Positions 11,042 to 23,029 of a stretch of DNA of 64,000 bases are shown one piece after another (within the stretch, counting starts at the first letter, position 1; each line of letters starts with the position of its first letter). Origin of the DNA: Vitrella brassicaformis. Taxonomy: Eukaryota > Sar > Vitrellaceae. Made by a program: the position numbers and the translations under genes. The notes below the pieces were generated by a model, which saw only the letters and a program-made list of their open reading frames with translations, was not told the DNA's origin and did no database searches. Location of the stretch: NCBI GenBank assembly GCA_001179505.1, contig CDMY01000646.1, positions 152,634-216,633 on the forward strand, in the 5' to 3' direction.

Positions 11042-14000
11042 CTATTCACAGCCCATCCGCATGCGCTTGGATGGGCGCGGTGCGTCAGGGCTATCCACAC
11101 AGTCCGCTCCACGACGTTTTCCTCGGCCACGGTTGACATCCCCCGCCAGCTCGCCCACCTGCCGCAGTAGCGCCGTCAGTGCCTGGTCGTCGATGACGGA
11201 ATGGTGGCTGTCGCACAGGTCCTTTATCTCCGTGTGCGCCGCGTTGATGTCATTAAGGAACCGCTGGGTGTCGCCCGGGCGGTGGTGGACGGCCAGCACG
11301 CGGCTCCGATCGAGTGCCTTGGTGATGATGTCTAGGAGGTGCTTGACGAGGTGGTAGCGAAGGAGGGACGGGAAGTCGTAGGCCGTCCTGCCGTCAGGGC
11401 TGGTCAGCTTCCTGATCTCGCCCCGCACCATGTCCTGCAGCCAGCCGTCCATCCATCCATCCATCCACAAACACAGATACATCCGTCTCCTGTTTTTCTT
11501 TTGCCCACGTACATTTCTGAGTGCATGGCAGATGGTCAGATGGGAGAATCGGAAGGTCGGCAGCCCCTCAGCGCACAGCTCGTTGACCGACTGGTCAGCC
11601 TGTGGCCCCCACAGCACACGGATCGGCCACTCCCACCAATACGGCCCCCCGACGCTCGCACGCATCGAGTAGGCGAAGTCCGTCAGCTTGAGCACGACGA
11701 TTGGCAGCGCCGCCTGCCACATGCGCTGGCTGGTTGTACCAGAGTCGGCTGTGGGCGAGAAGCTGGAACACAAACGCTCCACCTCACCGGTTGATGAACA
11801 ACAGATGGATGAATGGATGGATGGATGGACGGCTGGCATGAGTTGTCGCTTGTCTGTCCGTGCTTACGAGCTCGATGACGACATTCTGGTCGTTGCCCGA
11901 CTTCCGCGCCCGACGAATGGCCTGATCCATCAGATGCTGACCGTACCATCCACACACACAGCGACGGAGGAAAGCCAGCCGTTCAGCCCGACACATACAT
12001 ACATCACCCCTCCCTTTCAGCTGAGCTGAGCTCACCCGGACGAGGAATGCGATCCGCTCCTGGCCGTCGTCTGGCCACTGCTGCATGCGCAGCAGCAGCT
12101 GCAGCAAAGTCCAGTAGAGTTCGAGGTTCCACGCCAGCAGGTGCAGGTGCGCGGCGTTCCACAGAGACTGCTGCACGGCGTGGGCACCGAGCAGGGTGCG
12201 GTGGATGTCCGTGCGATGGCTGCTGGACGCCTGCAGGAAGGAATGTCACACACACGGGGAGAGAGAGAGATGGTGAAGGTGGAGGAGAGGGGCGGGGAGG
12301 GGAGGGGGTTGTGGCTTACCATTGTGCCGTCACTGTTGAGATGCGTCTTAGCGTCGTAGAGGAGCTCCCGGAGACTCTCCTTTATCTCCGCCAGCATCGT
12401 GCTCTGCAGCATCACCTGCACACAACAACACGAGAGTCCAAGCCATACGCCTCAGCAGTGCATCCATCCGCCTCTACTGACCGTCTTGTAGGCCATCTGG
12501 CAGTTGTCGCGCTCCCACCGGCGCAGCAAAGGTGACGATCCCACACGCGGCACCTGCCCAGTCAGGCCGCCGCCTCCCACACCACCACCCACAGCGCCCG
12601 TCGCCATGCTCACGCCTGCGCGGCCGGCCTGGTCCTGCTCTCTGGCCTTCTCCCAGTAGCTGCTGGCCGCCGCCGCAAACTTGCAGCGATCGGCAAGTGA
12701 CGGGAAGTGGGCTGCATCGGCACTTTCGAGAAGCTGGTCGACGGTGGTGCTGCTGTCGATATGTGGGGCGGGGATGTTCCACTCGCTGGGGTTGACGCGA
12801 TGTGGCGGCGACGAGTCGCCTGCTTCGGCGGCGAGGAAGGAGGGGTCGATGCTGCGTGTGGGCCACGGGGCGATGGCCAGGTGCATGTAACACGCGCACG
12901 CCTGTTTGGGTGGGTGAGCCACAACCAATACAAACGCATGAGCCCGAGCACTTGTGTTGGTCTGTGATCTCCAGCCGCATATGTACCTCTGCAAAGAGTC
13001 CGATGCGGCTGTAGTACTTGGCGAGCTCGTCGGGCGGGATGCTCTTGAGCAGCGCCTCGCTGTCCACAAGTGCAGCAGTAGTGGCGACAGGCGTCCCCCG
13101 CTGCCGGAGTTGGTCGGTGTGGGCCTTCATCTCCATCAAGCCCAGCAGCCACTGAGCCAGGTAGGGGGAATCGAACTCATGAAGATGCAGGTCTGCACAC
13201 ACACAAGTGCACACAGAGATGGGCGGGAGGAAGAGGCCCGTTTCTCGATTGATGGAACCCACCGTATTGCTGGTGTTTGATGATCCACTTGAAAAGCATC
13301 ACGTGCAGCTGCCGGTCGGCCGACTCGCGCAGGCAGTACTGCACTATGTGGCGGCACCGATCCACACAGCCAACACGCTCCTTCTCAGACACTGACACGC
13401 CTACGTCCACGAGCACACACACACACACACACCGCACACAGTGACCGCCGTCCAAGAGTCTTGACCGGCCTCCCTCCGAAATTCTCTTGTCTCACCTGTG
13501 GGCTCATATTTCCGTTTTCCCCCACCAGCAGCATCAGTAGCGGCAGCAGCAGGCCGGTCGGCCACCGATGCCGTCATGCGGAGAGGTTTGCCTTCCGGTT
13601 TGGCGCCGAAGTCGATCATCAGCTCGTCGGGGTAGTAGACGCAGCGGTCACCCGGGACGAGGATGCGTTCCTCCAAGAGGGAGAGAATGGCGCTGTAGCA
13701 GTACTCCCTGCGTGGATGGGGACAGAAAAGCGTACGGGCGGCTGTGGACGTGGTGTTAATGGTGGCTCACTTTGCTTTGTAGATCTGTTCGACTCCTTGG
13801 TCGATGGGTGCGGACGGGGGCGAAGGCCTCGCCGTGACGCCGTGCTGATCCAGCGCCTTGGCCCGTTCGCACGCCATCGTGATAAACAACCTGTGGGAGG
13901 ACACAAACACGCACACATCCTTGCACTCAGCCTCTCTGTTGTGTGCTCATCGGTGTCACACTCTCTCTCTCTCTCTCTCTCTCCCTCACCTGACAGCCTT

Positions 14001-17000
14001 TGCGGCCTCCGCTTTGCGCAGGAGTGTCTTGATGTCGATCTCGGGGTTGGGTAGGTGTTTCTCGATGACATTCTCTGCCTGATTGACCTCTCGGGCCCAC
14101 TGCCGCAGGCTGCCCATCTTGCTGATGTCGCCCGAGGGCCGGCCGTCCCTCTCCCACCGAGCGAAGTGCTCCTTGGCCGCTGCCAGACAGAGGTAGACCT
14201 CCTGCACGTCGGCATCCAGCTGACTGCAGGCAGAAAGACAGACATACAGAAAAGACGACAGAGATATGCAACGAACGATTTGTGAGTGGACATGAGTGCA
14301 CGGCTGGGTACGTACGTGTAGAGCGTCGGGCATCTGTTCCTGAGCTCGTTCTGGTCGACGACCCGCTCCAGCACCAGCTGCTGCAGCAGGTCCGCTACGC
14401 CCTCACCAACCACACCCACAGGACCCGCACCTCCTTCACGCGCCCTGCCATCCACACCACCCCGACGGCCATCCGCCCTCCTGCCTTCGGTATCTGCAGT
14501 CGCCTGCCGTTTCTTGTCTGGGCCGCCTCCTGTCTGGCCCCCAGCCGGGTATGGATACGGTGCTTGCGTGGGGGCCGCCTGGGGAGCGGGGGGCGGCGGG
14601 CGCATTGACGGCATGATCCTGAACACATACACACACACAGGGGGGTGTTTGGGCGTGTGAGAGTCTGGGGTGCGGTTGGTGTGCGCTCGTACATGTCTTT
14701 GAATGTGGTGTCTGCGAGCCGGTTGAACGTGGCTGGGGTGAGAACCCGGTCCACGTCTGCCAGCCGGGGCGCATCGAAGATGTCGCACAAGTTCAACACA
14801 CCAATCGCCGAATCCAACGTGGCCAACAGACTCTCCTGCACATACAACACATACACACTCTTGCCACATCCCCTCGCCTCGGTATTTTCGCTCTCACCAG
14901 CAGCTCAGGTTCCTGTGGAGGCTGCACGGGAGTGGTGGTGCTCCCGCTGCCCTTCTGCCGTCCGCGGCGATGTCTGTGTGCCTCGCTGCCACCCTGGCTG
15001 GCATAGAAGGACGTCACGAAGGGGTTGGCCTGGTGCTGCGGCGGGGGCATGCCATAGGGCAGCACGGGGCCGTTCGGGGGCGACATGGCCTCGAGTTCCT
15101 GACGGTTCTCACGGATCACCTGTATGTAACACAGATGGAATGCACAGGGAGAATCATGGGGGCATGGCTGGCGGGTATGTGGGCGGTGTGTGTGTGTGTG
15201 TGTTTGTGGTGTTTGTCTGTCTGCCCGTCCCTCACTCACAGTGGCGAGGTTGGTGAGCTGTGCCTGGAGGTGCTGCCTCTGGGGTGGTGTGAAGGTGGGG
15301 GTGAGGGAGGGGAGGAACCGGCCCTCCACCATGCCGTCTTGCTCGCCTTGCCTGATGCCACCCAGCCAGCCGACCGTCCGCCGCCTCTTCTTGAACGTGG
15401 CGCCCCAGAATCTCTCCCACTCCGTATCTGCACACAATAGGAGTCCACAACATCTGGCGTGATAGCCGCGTTTCTCCATTGTGCTGTTTGTTTACCAGAC
15501 TGATCGAGTGGCTGCATTCTTATGCCCATGGCGCCCTCCTTGGCCACCTGGAAGAGGGGGGCGTCCCATATCGCCCGCAGCAGCGCAGAGGCGTAGATGT
15601 AGAGGCCCTTGAGCCGCGCCGAGTAGGTGCCCTGACCCATGTCCAGCACGCCTGCTGGGGACTTGTCGTCACGACCACGGCCTGCAGACATACACATGGG
15701 GGAGGGAGAGACGGAGGGAGACATTCACCAACCTCTCTGCGCGACAGGTTCCTGACTGACCTGTGGATTGGTGGAACATGCGATATGCGGAAGACAGGAG
15801 CGCCGTCATCAGGTTCCGCCTCAGCACCTCCAGCACCCTCTGGTCCGCACCCCCGTCCAGCCCGCTCACGCCAGGGACGCTCACGTACGTCAGCGGCGAC
15901 ACATACTGAAGCCCCCGGCAAACCGAAGCCGTGTGTGGCGAGCGGGAAGGCGCGCACAGGAGGCCCGTGTCTGTGGCCGACCGGTGCCACTCGCACAGCA
16001 GCTGCCAGAGCATGGCGCACGTCTGCTCGGGCGAGTGGGTGTTGTAGAACTGCTGGAAGTCCTGCTGCATCGGCGGCCCGTACACGGTGTCCTGGTCAGT
16101 GGCCGCAGCGGGCGGCTCCAGACTCACGCTGACCATCAGGTGCGCCAGCTGGTCGATCGGCCTCGTCTTGGTCACGTGCAGCACCTCGCTGTTCGACAGA
16201 ATGACGAATGAGGTGGGCGGCAACAACTGCTCGGTCGCAATGTCAGGGAGGGCAATCAGTGCGCCTGGTACTCGGGTCATGCTGGCGGCAAATGGCGTGC
16301 CTGAGCGGGGCTGCTGCTGGACGCTGCCGGGGGGGCGGGGGTGGAACTCCAGCCGCCGAGTGGTGTTGTACTGGTCAAGGTACATGGGCGCCCATGAGTA
16401 GAGGCTGGCTATGTGAGGAAGCTCATAGCTGATGCACTCGGTCGCTGGGACGACCACCGAGCCGGCCAACACCTCCCTGAGAGAAACAGAATGGACACAA
16501 GCGTGGGTGAGGGAGAGAGGGGGTGTGGTTGCGGGTGTGGTTGTGGGTGTCTGACCATCCTGCGTCGAGTGGTGCGATGCCCTTCTGCGTGGCGTCCATG
16601 AGGTCTGATGCCTCCTGCAAATGGTCGCTGTCCGACACGCGACCGGTGACCAAGCCACTGGCAGATGGATCGACGCACCACAACCAACAGCCAACGACCA
16701 ACACATAGCGTCGGGATGTCGCGTGTGGCTCTCCCTCTGTCCCATACTTACGCGTTTCGGTTCTGCGCCATGTGCCTCACGTCGACAGCAATCCCCACCA
16801 GCCCGTTGTTGGGCCGGCTCGCAACGGGGAGCTGGGTCTCGGCTGCAAGACTGCCCCTCTCGCCCACACCGCCAATCAAATCCACGCTGTCACCCTGCTG
16901 CAGGTGGCCCTCGTCAACTAGGCTCGGCGCCGCCCCCTGGTCACCGGCCTCAGCTGAGACGAAACAAACGGAACACATCAGCACAATGAATGCATCCCTC

Positions 17001-19288
17001 CTGTCTGGCTGTCCGTCGCTCCTACCTGTGTCGTCTGGTTCATATGCATCCATCGCCGCCTCCAGACTCAGCTTGGCCTCTCGGCGCCTTGGAGGAGGTG
17101 GGCAGGGCGGAGCATCGTCACCGTCGCCCCCCGCACTAAGGTCGTTCTCGCCTTGCAGTAGGCGTCTTGTGGGGGTTCGGGGGGCCAGCGGGTCAGAGCG
17201 GTCGGTCTCCTCCTCTGCTGCGGCTGCCTCTAGGCTCAGGGCGAGGGAGAAAGGGGCGGCACGCCGACGTGGCGGTGGCGGTGGCGGTGGGCTGGGCATG
17301 TCATCTGAGATGGAACAGCCAAGACAACCAGGCAAGAGTCTAGCAGAGCGTCTATCTGTCTGTCCTTTTTGCTAGTACATACATGTACCTGTCTCTTCGG
17401 GGTGACATGCGTCCATGGGCTCGTCCAGGCTGAGCTGGATGGCCGTGCCCTTCCCAGCTCCCCCTGGGCGGCGGGGTGACTCGACACTGTCGTGGTCGGG
17501 CAGCAGCAGGGCTGGGCGGATCGGCCGCCGCCTGTCGGCGCACTTCGTTGAGGATGGGCCTGAAGCGAACGACAACCATATATCAAAGATGTGGATGAAC
17601 TGGTCACACGCACGCCCACCATGGAGGAGCTTGGCCATCGACGGCAGCTGATCTGAGTCTGAAGACCAGCGGATGCAGCAAAAAGCAGCTGGATCAATGT
17701 GTGTGTGTGTGTGTGTGCGTGTGCGTAGGTTGTGTTGCGGACGCACCTTTCATACTGTTGCAATACGTGATGCACGTCTGCCGGAGCTGAATATTCGGCG
17801 CGGCACACTGGCGTTGGGCCTTGACCTGCATGCACGACCACAGCCCATCCATTCCTTTGGCCTTCGATCCATTCCCCGTCTTGACCTCACCTGGTTGTAT
17901 GCGAGCTCGTAGATCTTGTCCTCCTCCACAGGGTGGCGCTCGGGCGGCGGGGCGCTGGCCAGCTCAGCGACGTTGAACCAGGCGTACGTGAGGATGGCAA
18001 TGGCGGCAGATCGCGACACCCCTGAACACATGGATGAGCCAAGTCTCTCTCTCTCTCTCTCTCTGTATGTCTCTCTCTGCGCGTGTGTGTGTGTGTGTGT
18101 GTGTGTGACGTCGACGTACCCTTCTCGCAATTGACCAGGAGGTGAGGCTCGCCGTTGTCGGTGCTAAACACCGTCCCAACCACCCACTCCATCGCCTCAT
18201 CGATGATAGACCCGAAACGCCGCGACTCGTCCCTCACAAACTCAATCGTGTCCTGATTGACAAGAGGAGAACAGGACGTGAATGCAGACACGTGTCATGG
18301 GTGCCATCCGTCATCACCATGAAGCCCATGATGCTCTTGCGATCCGGCATCCATGTCCGGTCCCAGCCGGCCCGCTTCAGCTCGTCATCACTGACGACAT
18401 CGAAGCGGTCGGCTACCAGGTTGAGCATGTGGGTGGGGGCGAGAGCGGCGACCGTCTGCACACACACAATGTCAACACATGAATGTGCACAATGGTCACA
18501 TGTATAGCATAGAGGCTTTGAGGGTTCACTCACCCTGGCGTCCTGCGCATATTTGATGTTGCTGACGGTCAACTTGCCGCGGCCGGGGATGCAGATCGTC
18601 CCGGGCGGCGCCTCAGTGCCGACGCCCGGGGCCTTCTTGTCCTCGTTGGCTGCGAGCAAACACAGACACACATTGAGGGATCACACCGATCCGACGAGTA
18701 TCCAAGAAGTGGCCTGCACATTACCGTCTAGATCGTCAGTCTGAATGGCGAGGCGGGGTCCCTTGCGCTTCCTCTTCTTCCTCTCGCCCGTGGCCTGCCG
18801 ATCGCGGTCGCTGCCGCCCGACGGGGAGAGCGGTGGCAATGCCGGCCGCTGCTGCTGCATCTGCTGGCCGCCTTGCTGGCCCTGGAGCTGCGGCATGACG
18901 GTGCGGTGCGGCGGCTTGTGCGGCTGCTGGGCGAACGGGGAGGGGCCCTGCTGCCCGGACAGGCTGGGGGGTGGGGCGAGGGGCTGCTGGGGTGACAGCT
19001 GGGCGGCCGCAGCGGCTGCTGTGATTGACGCGGATGGCGGGCACTCGGACACTATGAGAGAAGATCCCTGAAACAAGGGGAGGGAGAGAGGGAGGGAGGG
19101 AGGGAGGGAGGGGCAGTCGGGAGTCTGCTGCATGGGATTCCTCGTCTCCGTGTCTGTCTGTCTGTGTGTGACCTTTGCGTAGAAGACGTCTTTGACTTTG
19201 ATGGATGAGTCCATGGGGGGTAGGTGGATCTTGGACAGCTCCACACTCACGGGGCCCTCATAACGACTGAAGCATTACGCACACGACA

Positions 19289-19319
<31 letters not shown>

Positions 19320-21016
19320 ATGTGTGTGTGTGTGCATTGTGCTGACATGGCCGGTGTGGGCGGGTTTGGTTTGCCGATCTGGATGGGTGTGAAGGGTGAA
19401 GAGCCAAACTGGCCCGTGAAGAACAGACGGTGGCCTGAGGGAAGGCAGGAACAGAGACCAAAGGTGAGACGCGCTTGGCAAAATGCTGGCGTGCTGACTG
19501 ACCATCGTGTGTGACGGCCAAGAAGAGGGGACTCCCCCCTGCAGTGGGCGGCAGCGGCTCCACGTGCACTATCTGCGCGCACACACGCACACACGCACAC
19601 ACACACATATAGGCAGGCAGGCACACGCACTTGACGAGTCACTGCTTACCGGTAGGACGGACCTCCTGCTGTGTGTGGTCTGCCCGTCCTGTCGGTTGAG
19701 CGCAGCCACGTCACGGTGGGTCCGCAGTGTCATCACACGATCGTCAACAGAGTCAGGCGACACCGTCACTGATATGCACACAGACACAGACACACAAAGG
19801 CAAAGAATCTCATCCATCACCTCACGTATGCACGTCCATCTGTCTGTCCCCACCCACCTGACAACACAGGTGCCGGCGGTTTCGCAACAGTCCCTTGCGC
19901 ACGTGGCGGGTCGACATAGGGGATGCTGGCGTCGCGCTCGTATGCGATGGTGGAGGGGGCGTGGGGCGGGATGTGGAACACCCGTATCCACGAGTCGGCC
20001 GTGAGCACATAGAGCAGCCCTCGGGCCTCGTCCACGGCCATCTGCCTGACCTCCTGATAGAAGACATTGGCGAGCTGGCCCAGCTGCACGAAGGTCTTCC
20101 GTGCGGCGCGGGGCGTGTAGTCGAGCAGTGACAGCTCCAGGGGCACCAGCTTCTGCCGCTCATAGTCGCACTCGTACACGCGACCCCGATCACCTAGGGA
20201 GAACCAGACACGAGAACAAGTCGCACACCCCGTGTGTGAATGTGCATGTGCTGTTTGCTGGCCGTTCCTCTCTCTTACCTCCGACAAACACGCGCCCGCT
20301 CGCCTGGTGCGCCTTGACTACTGTGTATGTGTCTTCCTTGTCTGCAGATACAGCGAACAGTTCCTCCCACATCTCCCTCCCTCCCCTCCCTCCCAGATTC
20401 ACCTGTGCGGATCCGATACTGGTCGAGCTCTCTGATGTCCAGCCGCCCCACCACCTTGGGCGGCGCGTAGCCGACCGATGACCGCGGCGCACTCTCGTCG
20501 GGGTAGACCATGATGACGCGCAGGTGGTGGAAAGTCAGCCAATGCGCCGTGGCGGCGACGAGGATCCAGTCCTCGCCCTGCCACTGCCGCTGGAAGGAGG
20601 CCTTCGGTCGCACCAGGTCGGCCGCCAACACCGGGCCGTCGGCAACGGACTCCGACAGGGCGTAGTACTGCACACCTGCACGATAGGAGCAGAACAAGTG
20701 TATGCATGCCATTGGGCGGATGCATGCCTTTCTACCTCCTGTCGGCTGGAGGCCCGTGTAGTTCCAGAACAGGACGCCATTGTCGACGCCACGGAAACAG
20801 GTCTCAACCTCTGAAACCGAACACACACATACGCACGCATCAACACATGAATGCGAACGAGCATGCGAAGAGGTGAGCCTCCATGCGTCGTACATGTGAC
20901 TTCTTACGTGGGAAGATGCCGTAGCACCCCTTGCTGGCGCCTCGGTCCTCGTTGATGAAGTCCTGCGGCACCGGGGGGCCGGTCTTTGTGATGTGGAACA
21001 TGCTGGTCACTTGCAT
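11042..21016 (-). CDS. Nup155/Nup170-type nucleoporin with an inserted dual-specificity phosphatase domain
   Basis: This multi-exon gene reads leftward from ATG 21016. The N-terminal half (21016 to about 19020) is a Nup155 propeller: GVDNGVLFWNYTG, WILVAATAHWLTFHHLRV, GRVFVGGDRGRVYECDY, DEARGLLYVLTADSWIRVF, then FLAVTHDGHRLFFTG. The same exon runs on into a Gln/Pro-rich linker ending in KKRKRKG. A dual-specificity phosphatase fold follows (about 18600-17750) with signature NCEKGVSRSAA: catalytic Cys and Arg present, the preceding His replaced by Asn. An acidic/Pro-rich linker (17530-16750) leads to Nup155-like FVILSNSEVLHVTKTRPIDQL and FYNTHSPEQTCAMLWQLL, then helical solenoid exons such as LHVMLFKWIIKHQ to the stop at 11042. 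I checked phase from the start through the propeller, phosphatase and linkers to about 16500. No stop and no required new start occurs. The protein should sit in the inner ring of the nuclear pore. Separate adjacent genes remain the alternative. Confidence 0.7.
17750..18600 (-). other. Dual-specificity phosphatase domain within the nucleoporin gene
   Basis: Exons in order encode GKLTVSNIKYAQDAR, TVAALAPTHMLNLVADRF, SIMGFM joined to DTIEFVRDESRRFGSIIDEA, HLLVNCEKG joined to VSRSAAIAILTYAWF, and VKAQRQCAAPNIQLRQTCI. This is the usual layout: substrate-loop strand, thHvLNl strand, helix, P-loop CxxGxxRS, and the final R-x-x-x-x-P-N-x-x-L-x-Q helix. The active-site Cys is at about 18127 and the P-loop continues at 18004-18025. 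The P-loop is split by an intron with a long (GT)n tract. A catalytic general-acid Asp could not be assigned with certainty. Confidence 0.75.
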
Positions 21017-21639
21017 GTCCACGACATGCTCACAGACTCCAACTCTGATTTTGCTTTAGAGAAAACTTTCCTGAAAATTAATCGGCCCGGGGTAAATGAT
21101 CTTTTAAGCACGAGGTGCGGCGAAAATGCAAGTGGGCCCTCCACTCAGAAAGCCAGCCAGCGCCACGGAAAGCCAGCTTTGCAGTGCAGAAATCCAGCTT
21201 TCCGGGCGGGAAGCTGACGCAAAAACGGTAAAAAACGGCGGTCTTGGGCAAGCAGAAGGACCGGAGGAGTTCCCTCGTTTCTTGTGCGTTGACTGTCATT
21301 GCAAACAGCCATATAGTCCAGCTTTCTCGAGCTCCAGACAACTCGCTGAGGCCGACAGACATCTCTCCGGTGCAAAGACGGGCGTGACATCTCATCGATG
21401 GGCGTGGCAGCACGATGAGAACACGTTCTCACAGAAAACAGACTCTTCTTTCAGTGAGTGAGTGAGTGAGTGAACGAATGATTGAATGATTCACTTCTAA
21501 ACCTCCTTGCAGTGATGAGTGGATGAGTGATTGACTGGTTGATTGGTTGGTAAAGGTGCACTGGCCGTGATGTGACACTAACAAGGCATGTATAATGCGT
21601 CCCTCCCAAGTTTTCGACCGAAGACACTAAGCAAGTCAA
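21017..21639. other. Upstream region of the nucleoporin gene
   Basis: More AT-rich than its surroundings, with few microsatellites apart from GAGTGAGTGAGTG near 21455-21470. It contains unusual near-repeated words of CAGCTTTCC/CCAGCTTT type (21170-21205, 21310-21325). It probably carries the nucleoporin promoter, but no core element could be identified. Confidence 0.4.
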
Positions 21640-22990
21640 ACGAAATGCCTCAGAATATAAAATGTAGGCAGCAATAGACGCACAACAGTTGCACGTTCAG
21701 CAACCAGCTAACACGATTGTTCGCAGCGACCGTGTGCGGGCACCTGCTCAAGTGGCTTCCCTCCTCAATTAGAGGCGGTGCGTATTGCATTGCAATTGAT
21801 CGAAGGGCCAGCGAATATAAAATGTAAGCAGCGATTGACAATGCCATTCCTGTTTCCTCGACGCTGATGGTGGAACACAAGCAACAAGCAACAAGCCAGA
21901 CATAGATAGAGATGAGTATGTTCGCTCTCTCCCTCTCCCTTCTCTCCCTCTCCCTTCCCATCCCATCCATCCTTACGCGCTTCGCTTCTGCGCCACGTGC
22001 CGCAGGTCGACACCAATCGCCACCAGCCCGTTGTTCGGCCGGCTCGCAACAAGTAGCTGGCTCTCGGGCGCGTCACCGCCACTCTCGCCCGCTTCACCGC
22101 CAACCGAATCCGTACCTCCTCGAGAAGACGTTGGCGAGTCTGCCTGGGCAGCTGCACGAAGGTCTTGCGTGCGGCGCCGGGCACGTAGTCGAACACTGAC
22201 AGCTCCAGGGGCAGCACCTTCTGACGCTCGTAGTCCCACTCGTACACGCGGCCTCGCTCCTTAACAAACAGCGGCGTCAGACACAAAAACAAGTGCGCAT
22301 TCGGGTGTGGATATTCATGTGTTGTTTGCTGGCCGTCATCTCACCTGGTGCGCTTTGATCACCGAGGGTTCCTCGTCTACAGACACAGACATGCACACAA
22401 ATCGCTCTAGCGAAGAGATCCTCCGACCCTCCCTTCCTCACTCCGTTCTTCCCTCCTTCCTTCACCTGTGTGTGTGCGGTATTGTTCCAGCTCTCTTATC
22501 TCCAGCCGCCCCACCGCCGTGGCCGGCACGAAGCCGATCGACGACCGCGGCGCACTCTCAGTGGGGTATGGTCGTGGCGGCACCAGCTCGGCCGCCACGC
22601 CCGGACCGTCGGTGATGGAAGTGGACAGACCGTAGCGCTGCACACCTGCACGATAGGAGCAGAACAATTGTATGCATGCCATTGGGCGGATGCATGCCTT
22701 TGTACCTCCTGTCTGGTCGAGGCCCGTGTAGTTCCAGACGAGGAGGCCGTTGTTGACGCCGCGGAAGCAGAATTGTATTTCTGAAGTCGAGCATACACAC
22801 AGATACACATGCATGCGAAGAGATGAGCCTCCCTGTGTCGTGTATGTGCTGTCCTGACGTGGGAAGATAACATAACAGCCCTTCTGTCGGCGCGTCGGTC
22901 ATCATCACTGTTAAGAATGAACTCCTGCGGCACGGGCAGGCCAGGCTTCCTCACTTCGAACATGCTGGACAACTAATGACTTTTGGCTGG
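21640..22990 (-). pseudogene. Truncated copy of Nup155-like N-terminal propeller exons
   Basis: Reading leftward from about 22975: MSSMFEVRKPGLPVPQEF resembles MFHITKTGPPVPQDF of the intact gene. Then come CFRGVNNGLLVWNYTGLDQ, RLEIRELEQYRTHT and GRVYEWDYERQKVLPLEL, and last a jump to LVASRPNNGLVAIGVDLRH, which belongs far downstream in the intact gene (near 16800). The strand matching WILVAATAHWLTFHHLRV is deleted, and no phosphatase or solenoid part follows. At its left end it is fused to the dispersed junction element at 21810-21868; another weak element copy lies at 21649. It is best read as a rearranged gene fragment. Confidence 0.75.
21810..21868. repeat. Dispersed junction element, copy 4 (weak copy 3 at 21649-21675)
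   Basis: Same core as at 7855 and 25197: GAATATAAAATGTAAGCAG followed by CGATTGACAATG and CTGTTTCCTCGACGCTG. The similarity to the 25 kb copy also extends left (CACCTGCTCAAGTGGCTTCC) and right (CAAGCAACAAGCAACAAG and ATAGAGATGAGTATGTTCGC). Confidence 0.85.
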
Positions 22991-23029
22991 TCCCAGTGCC
23001 GTCCATGCAATGCCGCATAAGGTAAATGA

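Noticed and set aside
13619-14869. Minus-strand open frame of about 416 codons
   Set aside because: It reads through introns with CTCTCT and CACACA tracts. The true nucleoporin exons lie in another frame here and match the decayed copy at 8-9 kb.
19270-19340. Possible Z-DNA or origin-like (GT)n tract
   Set aside because: It lies within a nucleoporin intron and is of the same kind as the TG runs in most introns here, so no separate role is claimed.
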